DNA of 64,000 bases from CAYNRA01 sp046296415. GTDB taxonomy: Bacteria; Bacteroidota; Bacteroidia; Cytophagales; Spirosomataceae. Shown here one piece after another: positions 1-7,797 of the stretch. The DNA is taken from positions 806,001-870,000 of the forward strand of contig JBKBLN010000001.1 of the NCBI GenBank assembly GCA_046296415.1, given 5' to 3'. Numbering within the stretch: position 1 is the stretch's first letter; every line of letters starts with the position of its first letter. The notes under the pieces are model-generated. The model saw nothing but the letters and a program-made list of their open reading frames with translations, was not told where the DNA came from and did not search any database. The position numbers and the translations under genes are program-made.

Positions 1-1
1 C

Positions 2-1264
2 ATTTACCAAATTTGTTCGGTAGCCGATAGTACCCAATGTGCACAAGCGTTGGTGACGATTTCGGTTCAAGCGGCACCTTTCTTGGTTGTTAGTAAGTCA
101 GGACCTGCTGCTGCCAATGTGGGATTGCCCATCCAATACACCCTGTCGGTATTAAACCAAGGGGCGTTGGGTTCTTCTGGCAACATAACTTTGCTTGATG
201 ATTTACCCTTGGGTCTCCAGTTTGTTTCGGCGGTCTCCAGCTCTCTATTTTCATGTACGGCTGTAGGCCAAAGCATAACCTGTGTTCGATCAATCTCTTT
301 GGCAGCTGGGGCAAGTGCTTCTGTACAAATCAATGTGATATCCTCCACCACGGGCTTGTATTCAAACCAAGCACGGCTATTTGGAGGAGGAGATCCAACG
401 GCTGCGAATCAGGCCTCAGCCAGGACGTCCAATGTGGTGAATACTTTAATAGGGAATCAGGCAGTTCGTATCGCTCCCAGAGTGTTTCTTTATGGTGCGT
501 ATGTTCCCACCGATGGACTCATGCGAGATAACTTACGTACCAATGGGCTACTGCCTTTTCTTCAGCCGTATCAATTGCCAATCTACCAAGACATAGGGTA
601 TGCTGGTACTGAGACCGTTTCACCCTCTGTTTTGTCGATTTCGGGCGCCAATGCGATTGTGGATTGGGTCATTGTTGAATTACGTTCGCCAAGTAATCCC
701 GCTCAAACGATCCTTCGTAAAGCGGCATTGATACAACGCGATGGGGATGTTGTCGAAACCGATGGTGTTCAGCCTGTGACCTTTATGGGAGCTAGTGCAG
801 GCGATTATTATGTGGCAGTACGGCATCGAAATCATTTGGCTGTCATGTCGGCAACACCTTTAGCACTAACACCCATCGTTTCGGGAATTGACTTTACCTT
901 GCCAACTACCCCTACCTATCGTTTAGTGGATGGTAATGGCAGTGCATTTGCCCAAATCGTAATGCCCAATGGCCGTACGGCTTTATGGGCGGGGAATGCC
1001 ACGGTAGATCGCCGAATTATTTTTCAAGGGACCACCAACGACGTGAATGGAGTTTTCAATCGGATTATTTCCTTCCCCGGGAATGTAAATCAATTTGCAA
1101 ATTACATCGTTACAGGCTACGATCGAGCCGATTTGAATCTCGATGGGCAGACGATTTACCAAGGAACCGGAAATGATAACAATCTCCTATTTATGCAAGT
1201 ATTATCGCATCCAGAAAATATTTTCACCGCGAATAATTTCATCATTCATCAACAACTACCCTGA
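2..1264 (+). CDS. Secreted DUF11/Ig-like repeat protein, 5' end outside window
   Basis: The reading frame is open to the left edge, so only the C-terminal part (about 420 residues) is visible. It begins inside an Ig-like repeat (ICSVADSTQCAQALVTISV), followed by a DUF11-type conserved repeat (VSKSGPAAANVGLPIQYTLSV ends in a beta-strand-rich stretch) and a long beta-rich region. The last about 95 residues hold two similar units of about 43 residues, each with an IFQG/IYQG, a TNDVNG/GNDNNL and a HPEN/FPGN motif; the second starts with a D-x-N-x-D-G calcium-loop-like motif. Such proteins are usually large cell-surface or secreted adhesin-like proteins of Bacteroidota. No T9SS tail is seen at its own C-terminus. 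Its stop overlaps the next start (TGATG), implying translational coupling. The exact role is unknown. Confidence 0.8.
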   Translation: MYQICSVADSTQCAQALVTISVQAAPFLVVSKSGPAAANVGLPIQYTLSVLNQGALGSSGNITLLDDLPLGLQFVSAVSSSLFSCTAVGQSITCVRSISLAAGASASVQINVISSTTGLYSNQARLFGGGDPTAANQASARTSNVVNTLIGNQAVRIAPRVFLYGAYVPTDGLMRDNLRTNGLLPFLQPYQLPIYQDIGYAGTETVSPSVLSISGANAIVDWVIVELRSPSNPAQTILRKAALIQRDGDVVETDGVQPVTFMGASAGDYYVAVRHRNHLAVMSATPLALTPIVSGIDFTLPTTPTYRLVDGNGSAFAQIVMPNGRTALWAGNATVDRRIIFQGTTNDVNGVFNRIISFPGNVNQFANYIVTGYDRADLNLDGQTIYQGTGNDNNLLFMQVLSHPENIFTANNFIIHQQLP

Positions 1265-2094
1265 TGAAAAAATACCTTCTTTTTTGTGCCTATTTTCTCG
1301 TTTTGACCTTGGAGATGCAGGCTCAAGTCAAATTCCATCTGGTTCGGTCACCTGCTGAACATGTCTTGACAGTCCAGGTGATTCCAGAACAAACTTATCA
1401 GGCACCCATGCATCGGATAGGTACTGCCCAAGTGACGCTACAAGTTCCCACGGGGATGGATTTTTCCTATTCCCAACTCGAACCTGGAGTGTCAGGAGTG
1501 AAATGGGAAGTCAATAGTGTGGTTCGAAATCCAGCTCAATTGCCTGGTTTTGACTTGTACTCGTTCGGTCTAATGACGTTTGGAACAGACCAATACATGT
1601 TGGAAGCACAACGACCTACTACCTTGTTTCGACTGACCGGATTGACCCATGAGGGAGTGGAGCTTTTATCTAGTCAAAGTCCAATTTTAGCTCGTGTTGG
1701 TGAACTGAAAGTCAACATCGGAAATCAATTCAATGTACTGGGGTATCGACAAGGTTTAGAAAATGCTTATCATGGGAATCTTTCAGAAAAGCATCTCGAG
1801 CCCTCCTCAGACGGTGAAACGGTGTTTATTACCCAAGTATTTCCAAATCCAGCGAGGGAAAAAACACAGGTAGGCTGGGAAAACTACAGTCATCAAAAGA
1901 TCAAATCATTTTACCTAAAAGTGGCAGAGAGTACCACGGGTCGTGTGCAATGGACACAGGATCTTTCTCTCGCAAAGGGCCGTCAGTATATTCAATTAGA
2001 TACTTCGAGATGGCCTCGAGGAATGTATATTGTGACTATCTTTCGAGACGGCGAGCCCATTGGGGATGGAGCTAGGCTTTTTGTGACCGAGTAA
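1264..2094 (+). CDS. Secreted protein with C-terminal T9SS sorting domain
   Basis: 276 residues. An N-terminal signal peptide (MKKYLLFCAYFLVLTLEMQAQ) precedes a beta-rich domain of about 150 residues that I do not recognise. The last about 85 residues match the type IX secretion sorting (Por_Secre_tail) pattern: a FPNPA start near residue 196, beta strands, then a P-R-G-M-Y-I-V motif and a short basic/acidic end. Proteins with this tail are moved across the outer membrane by the Por machinery and are often anchored to the cell surface. It is translationally coupled to the large repeat protein upstream by a one-base overlap, so the two probably act together on the surface. The sorting-domain call is firm; the function of the N-terminal domain is unknown. 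Confidence 0.85.
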   Translation: MKKYLLFCAYFLVLTLEMQAQVKFHLVRSPAEHVLTVQVIPEQTYQAPMHRIGTAQVTLQVPTGMDFSYSQLEPGVSGVKWEVNSVVRNPAQLPGFDLYSFGLMTFGTDQYMLEAQRPTTLFRLTGLTHEGVELLSSQSPILARVGELKVNIGNQFNVLGYRQGLENAYHGNLSEKHLEPSSDGETVFITQVFPNPAREKTQVGWENYSHQKIKSFYLKVAESTTGRVQWTQDLSLAKGRQYIQLDTSRWPRGMYIVTIFRDGEPIGDGARLFVTE

Positions 2095-2159
2095 CGAAAG
2101 TTGTATAAATCTTTTCGGGAATGCCTCATTTGTCCTAACTTGCCAGAAAACAGACAAGT

Positions 2160-2405
2160 ATGCGTACGGAGGAGGTTATTATTTATTACAACGAGCCTGA
2201 TGAGAAGGTCTACATCAAGGTTCGTCCAGGCATCGAAACCTATTTTCAGTTGCAGAATTTGTCTGGAAAGGTACTCCAAGAGGCTACTCATGCATTGCCT
2301 TTGCATGATTTTGACCTAACGGGATTTCCGGAAGGGAACTATTTCGTATTGGTCACACAAGAGGAGCGCCTGTTCACCAAGAAAATCCGAAAAGAAGATC
2401 GCTAA
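2160..2405 (+). CDS. Small protein resembling a stand-alone T9SS tail domain
   Basis: 81 residues. The whole protein reads like a type IX sorting-domain fold: beta strands, an F-Q-L-Q-N-L-S-G-K-V-L strand, then F-P-E-G-N-Y-F-V-L-V and a basic end (KKIRKEDR). There is no signal peptide, no transmembrane segment and no FPNP motif. A stop codon at 2136-2138 closes the frame upstream, so it cannot be a longer protein read through from the left. It follows the T9SS-tailed protein by 65 bases and abuts the next gene directly. It could be a decayed piece of a secreted protein, or a soluble domain that binds a partner. An overlapping frame at 2101-2319 is less convincing. Confidence 0.6.
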   Translation: MRTEEVIIYYNEPDEKVYIKVRPGIETYFQLQNLSGKVLQEATHALPLHDFDLTGFPEGNYFVLVTQEERLFTKKIRKEDR

Positions 2406-2954
2406 ATGAAAAAACTTCGCATTGCCATCGACATGGACGACGTCATGGCCAATACCTCTAAAAAATTACTCCAGTTACATGCCTCTCTGTTTGGCTCCTC
2501 TTGGCAACCAAATGATTTTAAAGGTCTTGGATTTCAAGAACTCATCAAAGCGGAAGAATACCAAGTGATTCGGGAAAAAATCTTTGAAAAAGGATTTTTT
2601 GCTGATTTAGAAGTTCTACCAGACGCACAGGAGGTGGTTTCCTATTTACATGAAAATCACGAGGTATTTATTGTTTCGGCAGCCATGGAATTTCCCAACT
2701 CCTTGACTGAAAAACAAACTTGGCTGGGTGAATTCTTTCCTTACATCCATTGGAAAAATATTGTTTTTTGTGGGGATAAAAGCATAATCACGGCCGATGT
2801 TTTGATTGATGATCATGAGAAAAACTTGATTACATTCCAAGGCAAGCCACTTCTGTTTGATGCCATTCACAATCAAACCTTGACTGGTTACCAGCGGGTT
2901 CATTCTTGGAGGGAAGTAAAGGAGGTGATTGACCAGCTGGCCCATGAAAACTAA
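2406..2954 (+). CDS. 5'(3')-deoxyribonucleotidase (NT5C family, HAD superfamily)
   Basis: 182 residues, the usual size for the family. The HAD motif I is present as D-M-D-D-V (Asp9 nucleophile, Asp11 acid/base), and a motif IV-like LIDDHEKN lies in the C-terminal third. The cap region between them contains GFFADLEVLPDAQEVV, typical of NT5C-like enzymes. The family removes phosphate from deoxyribonucleoside monophosphates and so helps to keep dNTP pools balanced. It starts directly after the stop of the small tail-like protein and its end overlaps the next gene by 11 bases, suggesting an operon. The family assignment is secure; substrate preference cannot be read from sequence. Confidence 0.88.
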   Translation: MKKLRIAIDMDDVMANTSKKLLQLHASLFGSSWQPNDFKGLGFQELIKAEEYQVIREKIFEKGFFADLEVLPDAQEVVSYLHENHEVFIVSAAMEFPNSLTEKQTWLGEFFPYIHWKNIVFCGDKSIITADVLIDDHEKNLITFQGKPLLFDAIHNQTLTGYQRVHSWREVKEVIDQLAHEN

Positions 2955-3564
2955 CCAGGGGATCTATTGGGGTCTATTTCTAGTCTTGGCTCTTGTCAAT
3001 GTTTTTGGTCCAAGAGAATGGTTTGTGTGGACGAAACCAGCTTTGGTGCCAGGTATTGCTTTTGGGTTTCAATCACTCATACGCTCTTCCCCTCGCTCCA
3101 ATTGGCTTTGGGTAGCCCTGTTTTTCGGTTGGGTGGGTGATGTCTTACTGCTCTTTCCTTCTCTATTTTTAGGTGGTCTAGGGGCCTTCCTCCTCGGACA
3201 TTTGGCGTATGTTGTTCTGATGTACCCATCGATGGCGGGACCTTGGAAAGGTAGGGTACCGATGCTTTTATTTGCTGGACTTATGGGGTTTCAGTTATAT
3301 AGTCACGTTGCCCCCGCATTGATCATTCCCGTGCTACTCTACATGTCAGTGATTTGTTTTATGGCCCTAGTTGCATTCCGGCAAGGGCAAATTTGGCTAA
3401 CTGTAGGAAGTTTATTGTTTATGTTTTCAGACCTGGTATTGGCTTGGAATAAATTCATAAATCCTTTACCCGCAGGAGGGATTGTTGTGATGATCACCTA
3501 TATTTCCGCGCAATTTGCGTTGGTCAAAGGTTGGACATCAAAGCAAGTCTCCCATATCACTTAG
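2944..3564 (+). CDS. Lysoplasmalogenase-like membrane protein (YhhN/TMEM86 family)
   Basis: About 206 residues with seven or eight hydrophobic segments, starting with the helix GIYWGLFLVLALVNVFG. Family-like features include the T-K-P-A-L-V-P segment after the first helix, G-W-V-G-D-V-L-L-L-F, GAFLLGHLAYV and FMFSDLVLAWNKF. Members of YhhN/TMEM86 hydrolyse the vinyl-ether bond of lysoplasmalogens in the membrane; whether this organism has plasmalogens is unknown. I chose the ATG at 2944; a TTG 15 bases earlier (2929) is the other possible start. The gene overlaps the nucleotidase before it by 11 bases and its 3' end overlaps the convergent DUF2721 gene by 27 bases. Confidence 0.82.
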   Translation: MKTNQGIYWGLFLVLALVNVFGPREWFVWTKPALVPGIAFGFQSLIRSSPRSNWLWVALFFGWVGDVLLLFPSLFLGGLGAFLLGHLAYVVLMYPSMAGPWKGRVPMLLFAGLMGFQLYSHVAPALIIPVLLYMSVICFMALVAFRQGQIWLTVGSLLFMFSDLVLAWNKFINPLPAGGIVVMITYISAQFALVKGWTSKQVSHIT

Positions 3565-3933
3565 TTCGATTTTAATGGCCTGATTAGACAAGGTGATCTC
3601 ATATACGGACATCAACAAGGCAATGATTTGGAAACACATGGCCAATACAAAAAGCCACTTGCCAGTATCGAGGTAGCCGAAAAAGAGCAGAAACATAGAA
3701 ATGGCACTAAAAAGCAGGCTGAGTACGCTGATAATCTGCATGTTTCGAATCAGTCGGAGCCGAAGTAAGAGTAATTTTATTTGAGGAACCAACCGATCAT
3801 CTCGGGTTCCATCCTCCTGAAACTTCTTGTGAAGTCCACGAATTAAATTCGCCATGGCCAAGTATCGATTGGTAAAGGCCAGCAATAACAAAGAAACAGT
3901 CGAGAAAAGAATGGCAGGTGTGGTTATTTCCAT
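3538..3933 (-). CDS. DUF2721 family membrane protein
   Basis: 131 residues. An N-terminal helix (PAILFSTVSLLLLAFTNRYL) is followed by a charged stretch and two close hydrophobic segments (ISVLSLLFSAISMFLLFFG and WLFVLAMCFQIIALLMSVYE). This three-helix layout with L-A-x-x-N-R near the end of helix 1 and L-L-x-R-x-R-L-I-R before helix 2 is that of DUF2721, an uncharacterised bacterial inner-membrane family. Its stop lies inside the 3' end of the convergent lysoplasmalogenase gene. No function can be assigned beyond the family. Confidence 0.82.
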   Translation of the reverse strand: MEITTPAILFSTVSLLLLAFTNRYLAMANLIRGLHKKFQEDGTRDDRLVPQIKLLLLRLRLIRNMQIISVLSLLFSAISMFLLFFGYLDTGKWLFVLAMCFQIIALLMSVYEITLSNQAIKIELSDMGDLL

Positions 3934-3961
3934 AGAATGAGGGAATTATTCGGATTAGCTC

Positions 3962-3992
3962 TTTCAAATTTAAAATGATTTTTGTAATTTTG
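3962..3992 (+). promoter_or_regulatory. Predicted promoter of rplU-rpmA
   Basis: A TAATTTTG element (3985-3992) matches the Bacteroidota -7 consensus TAnnTTTG. A TTTC at 3962-3965, 19 bases upstream, fits the -33 element TTTG with one mismatch. The start codon of rplU follows 33 bases after the -7 element. Confidence 0.65.
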
Positions 3993-4025
3993 CCCCTCAT
4001 ATTTTAATACATAAAGTTCATTACC

Positions 4026-4334
4026 ATGTACGCAATCGTTGAGATAGCAGGTCAGCAATTTAAAGTTGAGAAGGGTCGCTACATTTATACCCACCGTTTG
4101 GCGGGAGAAGCGAACGCTGCACTTGTTTTCGACAAGGTACTCCTTGTTGATAATGGCACAGTTCAAGTAGGGGTACCTACTGTGGCCGGTGCTTCTGTAA
4201 AAGCCACCATCGTGGAGCATTTGAAAGGCGAAAAAGTTCTTGTTTTCAAGAAGAAACGTCGGAAGTCGTACCAGAAAATGAACGGTCACCGCCAAGCGTT
4301 GACTAAAATCATGATCGACGAAATCGTCGCTTAA
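4026..4334 (+). CDS. rplU: 50S ribosomal protein L21
   Basis: 102 residues. The opening MYAIVEIAGQQFKVEKGRY and the later KVLVFKKKRRKSYQKMNGHRQ are diagnostic of L21, which binds 23S rRNA domain I-II and sits next to L20 in the large subunit. Full length for the family. It is followed after 38 bases by rpmA, the almost universal rplU-rpmA pairing, and a strong intrinsic terminator closes the unit. A good Bacteroidota promoter precedes it. There is nothing unusual. Confidence 0.98.
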   Translation: MYAIVEIAGQQFKVEKGRYIYTHRLAGEANAALVFDKVLLVDNGTVQVGVPTVAGASVKATIVEHLKGEKVLVFKKKRRKSYQKMNGHRQALTKIMIDEIVA

Positions 4335-4372
4335 TTCAACAACGTATTCATTTGTAAAAACATTTAGAAATC

Positions 4373-4633
4373 ATGGCACACAAGAAAGGTGTAGGTAGTT
4401 CGAAAAACGGTCGTGAGTCGGAAAGTAAGCGTTTGGGCGTGAAATTATACGGTGGTCAAGCTGCTATCGCGGGTAATATCATCGTTCGTCAGCGTGGAAC
4501 TAAACACAACCCAGGCTTGAATGTAGGCTTAGGAAAAGATCACACTTTATTCGCATTGTCGAATGGCGTGGTAACCTTCAAAAAAGGTCGTGACGGCAAA
4601 TCGTTCGTACACGTACTTCCTGCTGAAGCATAA
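4373..4633 (+). CDS. rpmA: 50S ribosomal protein L27
   Basis: 86 residues. The N-terminus MAHKKGVGSSKNGRESESKR is the conserved L27 extension that reaches the peptidyl-transferase centre; here it begins directly with MAHKKG, so there is no cleavable N-terminal extension of the Firmicutes type. The central GNIIVRQRGTKHNPG and GKDHTLFAL motifs are standard. It is cotranscribed with rplU, and a terminator at 4660-4690 ends the operon. Full length. Confidence 0.98.
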   Translation: MAHKKGVGSSKNGRESESKRLGVKLYGGQAAIAGNIIVRQRGTKHNPGLNVGLGKDHTLFALSNGVVTFKKGRDGKSFVHVLPAEA

Positions 4634-4659
4634 GCGATTCGTTAAGCTAAAGATCTAAG

Positions 4660-4690
4660 AACCTGTGATATTGCATCGCAGGTTTTTTTT
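4660..4690 (+). terminator. Intrinsic terminator after rplU-rpmA
   Basis: Ten-base arms AACCTGTGAT and ATCGCAGGTT (one G-T pair) around a five-base loop, followed by eight T. Confidence 0.9.
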
Positions 4691-4747
4691 ATGCCAAACT
4701 ATTTTTTTCAATTTCCTGTTCTTTTCTCAAACGAATCATTATCGACT

Positions 4748-5344
4748 ATGTTAAAACGCGCCATCATGATATACACGGAGTTGAGCCCCAATCCCAACTC
4801 CATGAAATTTGTTTTAAATTTTGAATTGGTCCCGGATGGCCTCTCGTTTGATTACCCAACGCATGCCTCCACCGCTGACGAGAAGAAAGCCTCTCCATTG
4901 GCATCCGACTTATTCCAATTCCCTTTCATCCAGCGCGTATTCATTGCCGCTAATTTTATTACCTTGACAAAGGATGATGATACCATGTGGGAGGAAGTCT
5001 TAGTCGATGTGAAGAAATTCTTGAAGATTTACTTTGAGGAAAATCACCCCGTCTTTGCTCCCAAAACGATGGAGTCTACGAGTGTGATAGTGGATGCCAA
5101 CGAATCTCCCGTTATCTCAAAAATCAAGGCCACCCTCGACCAATACGTACGGCCCGCGGTGGAATCCGACGGTGGTGCCATAAATTTTGCTTCTTTCGAT
5201 GAGGAATCAGGTTTGGTGAAAGTGTACCTGCAAGGCTCTTGTTCGGGGTGTCCATCCTCTACCGTTACCCTTAAAAATGGGATCGAGCGCCTGTTAACCA
5301 CCATGGTTCCAGAAGTGAAACTGGTTGAGGCCGAAGGAATTTAA
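4748..5344 (+). CDS. NifU-like iron-sulfur scaffold protein (Nfu)
   Basis: 198 residues from the chosen start. Residues 1-95 form an Nfu N-terminal domain (IYTELSPNPNSMKF, then FPFIQRVFIAANFITLTK), and residues 122-195 form the NifU C-terminal domain with the cluster-binding pair Cys165-x-x-Cys168 in GSCSGCPSS. Nfu proteins assemble or carry a 4Fe-4S cluster to client enzymes. The frame is open back to 4691, immediately after the terminator T-run, but family members start near MIYTE, so 4748 is preferred; 4766 is also possible. No other Fe-S assembly gene is nearby. Confidence 0.92.
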   Translation: MLKRAIMIYTELSPNPNSMKFVLNFELVPDGLSFDYPTHASTADEKKASPLASDLFQFPFIQRVFIAANFITLTKDDDTMWEEVLVDVKKFLKIYFEENHPVFAPKTMESTSVIVDANESPVISKIKATLDQYVRPAVESDGGAINFASFDEESGLVKVYLQGSCSGCPSSTVTLKNGIERLLTTMVPEVKLVEAEGI

Positions 5345-5361
5345 GTTTGTATTTTTTATAG

Positions 5362-5409
5362 ACAATAGAAATTGCCTGCTAGATTCAATCAGCAGGCAAT
5401 TTCTATTGT
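5362..5409. terminator. Perfect 19-bp inverted repeat between convergent genes
   Basis: Arms at 5362-5380 and 5391-5409 are perfectly complementary around a ten-base loop. It lies between the convergent nfu and mntA genes, and its right arm includes the mntA stop codon (5403-5405). There is no clean T-run on either side beyond the T-rich arm, but the position fits a bidirectional terminator. Confidence 0.65.
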
Positions 5410-5726
5410 GATCGATGATAGATGAGAAGGCCAACTCGATCTATATGCTCAATCAATGCTTTGTTTTTAAGGGATGTATAGTCAGATAAATCAATGGTTT
5501 GGGGAAGTAAAAGATCGTCTAATCGTGACTCCACCTGGGCCAAAATCGAGGTTGTGAGCTGATTGCCGAGTACAGTCAAATCGATATCCGAATTCAGACG
5601 ATGATTGCCCTTTGCCCTAGAGCCATACAGAATGACCTTGTCTATTTCCGGAAATTCAGAAAATACATGGCCCAACTGCGTCACGACTTCCTGATTCAAA
5701 CCTGGAGGTATGGATTGAACTTTCAT
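5403..5726 (-). CDS. MntA-like minimal nucleotidyltransferase (antitoxin candidate)
   Basis: 107 residues. The polymerase-beta nucleotidyltransferase motif G-S-x10-D-x-D is intact: Gly35-Ser36, Asp47 and Asp49 in YGSRAKG...NSDIDL. Small MNT proteins of this type pair with HEPN proteins. In the studied HepT/MntA systems, the MNT protein adds AMP to a tyrosine of the toxin and so silences it. The gene overlaps its HEPN partner by four bases and is the last gene of a run that begins with the Nudix gene. Family and motif are seen; a toxin-antitoxin role is inferred. Confidence 0.88.
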   Translation of the reverse strand: MKVQSIPPGLNQEVVTQLGHVFSEFPEIDKVILYGSRAKGNHRLNSDIDLTVLGNQLTTSILAQVESRLDDLLLPQTIDLSDYTSLKNKALIEHIDRVGLLIYHRSQ

Positions 5727-6157
5727 TTTCCTTGCAGTGATTCCATACGTTGTTGAAACTGAAAAAAAGCAGGTACATATTTTGTTGAGATGGACTGAAA
5801 GATCAAGTCTGCCGTCGCTTCATCGTAGGTGTGCGACGATTGATTTCGGCTTCGAATCATATCCATCCAGACATCCCCTTGTTCGATTAATCCCATTTTC
5901 AATGCCTCCCGAGTGGCATCTCGGGAACCCTCAATGTCGAATGTTCCCTGGTAATAGGCATAATCTTTCATCACATTCCACGCCAATTCATGGGTAAATT
6001 CGAAGCTTTGAATCATACCCTGTTTCATCAACTCGAATCCTAAGTCAGCTTTTGTATTTAGATCGATCGATTGTACATAATGCTGTGCCTGCGCTAATTT
6101 TTGGAATGCTTGACTGAAGTTTTGAAAACGCTGTTCCCACCGATTCTCAAGTTGCAT
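5723..6157 (-). CDS. HEPN-type protein, HI0074/HepT-like (toxin candidate)
   Basis: 144 all-helical residues. The N-terminal WEQRFQNFSQAFQKL and middle GMIQSFEFTHELAWNVMKDY are typical of the nucleotidyltransferase substrate-binding family (HI0074). The full R-x4-H-x-Y motif is present as Arg104, His109 and Tyr111 (RNQSSHTY), the same motif that in HepT forms the RNase site and carries the modified tyrosine. It starts two bases after the M1 peptidase stop and overlaps mntA by four bases. It may be an RNase toxin kept in check by MntA, or a non-toxic partner of the nucleotidyltransferase as first proposed for HI0074. Confidence 0.87.
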   Translation of the reverse strand: MQLENRWEQRFQNFSQAFQKLAQAQHYVQSIDLNTKADLGFELMKQGMIQSFEFTHELAWNVMKDYAYYQGTFDIEGSRDATREALKMGLIEQGDVWMDMIRSRNQSSHTYDEATADLIFQSISTKYVPAFFQFQQRMESLQGK

Positions 6158-6159
6158 GA

Positions 6160-7797
6160 TTACAAGCTTTTCGTATCCACATAATAATTCCGATCAACCA
6201 CCAACTTGGATCCAGACAGGCTCTGCCATTGGGTGGTGGGTTGTACGCGCATGGGTTTATCGTCCAAGGTGATGTCCAAGGGCATGGTGAAGTCGGGCTG
6301 GCAATTTTGAAAGCGGTATTGAAGTGTATTTTTCTTCCCAACTTTCCATTCCAACACGGGGATTTTGACATCGCGTAAATATTGATCAAATACCTTTTTC
6401 AACGGCAGACCCGTATGTGTTAGTAGGTAATCTTCAATCATTTGGGTGGTAACGGTCTGGTGGTAAAAATCCCGATTTAGCCCACGCAGAACTTGTCTCC
6501 ATTTTTCATCATCCTGGAGCATGGTTCGGATCATGTGCAACATATTTCCCCCTTTCGGGTACATGTCGCCTGATCCTTCCTTGTTTACCCCGTAAGGCCC
6601 AATGATAGGGCGGTCATTTCGGATGCCTTTTCGGGTACCAATGACATAATCTTGCGCTTGTTTTTTGCCGAGATGGTAATCCAGAAATAAGTTCTCCGAA
6701 TAGTTGGTGAAACTTTCGTGAATCCACATATCGGCAATATCTTGGTAGGTGATGTTATTGGCGAACCATTCGTGGCCAGACTCGTGGATGATGATAAAGT
6801 CAAACTCCAACCCAAGCCCTGTACCCGATAAATCTCGACCCAAATATCCCTTCATGTATTGATTTCCATACGTCACGGAGCTTTGGTGCTCCATACCCAG
6901 ATAAGGTACTTCCACTAGTTTGAATCCATCTTCATAAAAAGGGTAGGGGCCAAACCAGTGTTCAAACGCTTTCATCATCTTCGGAGCATCTTGAAAATGG
7001 ATTTTGGCTTTTTCTAGATTGTAAGGTAAAACGTAATAATCCATATCTAGTTTGCCTTTCTCCCCTGCAAACGTCTCCGAGAACTTGACATAGTTGCCAA
7101 TATTTAAATTCACACCATAATTATTGATTGGATTATTGACAAACCACTCGTAGGTACGTGTTTGATTCGTGCCAAAGGTTATTTTTCGAAGGCGCCCGTT
7201 GGAGATATTCATAAGGTTTTCAGGAACCGTGACTGCAATCATCATGCTGTCGGGTTCATCATACATGTGGTCTTTGCATGGCCACCATACCGATGCACCA
7301 AGCCCTTGACAGGAAGTGGCAATGAAGTGGTTTCCCTCTTTGTCCTGTTTCCATGAGACCCCGCCGTCCCACGGAGCACGACGTGCCTCCCGGGGTTTAC
7401 CCTCATAAAATACCACCACAGACTCTTTTTGTGCCGGGACCTGCTGTTTTTTTAATTGAAGTAAATAAGCGTTGGTCCCTGCCTTGGTAAAAGGTACTTC
7501 TTGCCCGTCTTGAAGTACTTTGGTGATTTTTAAAGGCGGTTGTAGGTCGATTTGCATGACCTGATGTGGTTTTAAAACTTGGTAAAAAACCGTGGTGCTA
7601 CCAGAAAAAGTTTTGGTTTCAGGCATCACCTGAAGTCTGAGTTCGTAATACCGCAAGTCCCACCAGGAACGCTCGGCTGTGATGGTACCGCGAAGGGAGT
7701 CGTCTCGGGTAAAATCGGCCTCGGTAGGTTGAAGAAGTTGTCCCTTAGAAGTAAGTCCTAATCCAAGGAAAAGGAGAGTTAGTAAGTAGTTTTTCAT
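6160..7797 (-). CDS. M1 family zinc metallopeptidase (aminopeptidase N-like)
   Basis: 545 residues with a signal peptide (MKNYLLTLLFLGLGLTSKGQ). The zinc site is complete: HExxH with His338, Glu339 and His342, then Glu361 after 18 residues. The exopeptidase motif is GMEHQ at 301-305, a variant of the usual GxMEN. An N-terminal beta saddle (residues 25-230) precedes the thermolysin-like domain; the C-terminal part is short, so there is no helical ERAP-like domain. It probably trims peptides in the periplasm or outside the cell. It overlaps the upstream DUF3822 gene by four bases and is followed two bases later by the HepT-like gene. Confidence 0.93.
   Translation of the reverse strand: MKNYLLTLLFLGLGLTSKGQLLQPTEADFTRDDSLRGTITAERSWWDLRYYELRLQVMPETKTFSGSTTVFYQVLKPHQVMQIDLQPPLKITKVLQDGQEVPFTKAGTNAYLLQLKKQQVPAQKESVVVFYEGKPREARRAPWDGGVSWKQDKEGNHFIATSCQGLGASVWWPCKDHMYDEPDSMMIAVTVPENLMNISNGRLRKITFGTNQTRTYEWFVNNPINNYGVNLNIGNYVKFSETFAGEKGKLDMDYYVLPYNLEKAKIHFQDAPKMMKAFEHWFGPYPFYEDGFKLVEVPYLGMEHQSSVTYGNQYMKGYLGRDLSGTGLGLEFDFIIIHESGHEWFANNITYQDIADMWIHESFTNYSENLFLDYHLGKKQAQDYVIGTRKGIRNDRPIIGPYGVNKEGSGDMYPKGGNMLHMIRTMLQDDEKWRQVLRGLNRDFYHQTVTTQMIEDYLLTHTGLPLKKVFDQYLRDVKIPVLEWKVGKKNTLQYRFQNCQPDFTMPLDITLDDKPMRVQPTTQWQSLSGSKLVVDRNYYVDTKSL

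Noticed and set aside
2101..2319. 72-residue frame overlapping the T9SS-tail-like gene
   Set aside because: It has no family features and is out of frame with the more convincing 81-residue protein, which shows a clear beta-strand pattern.
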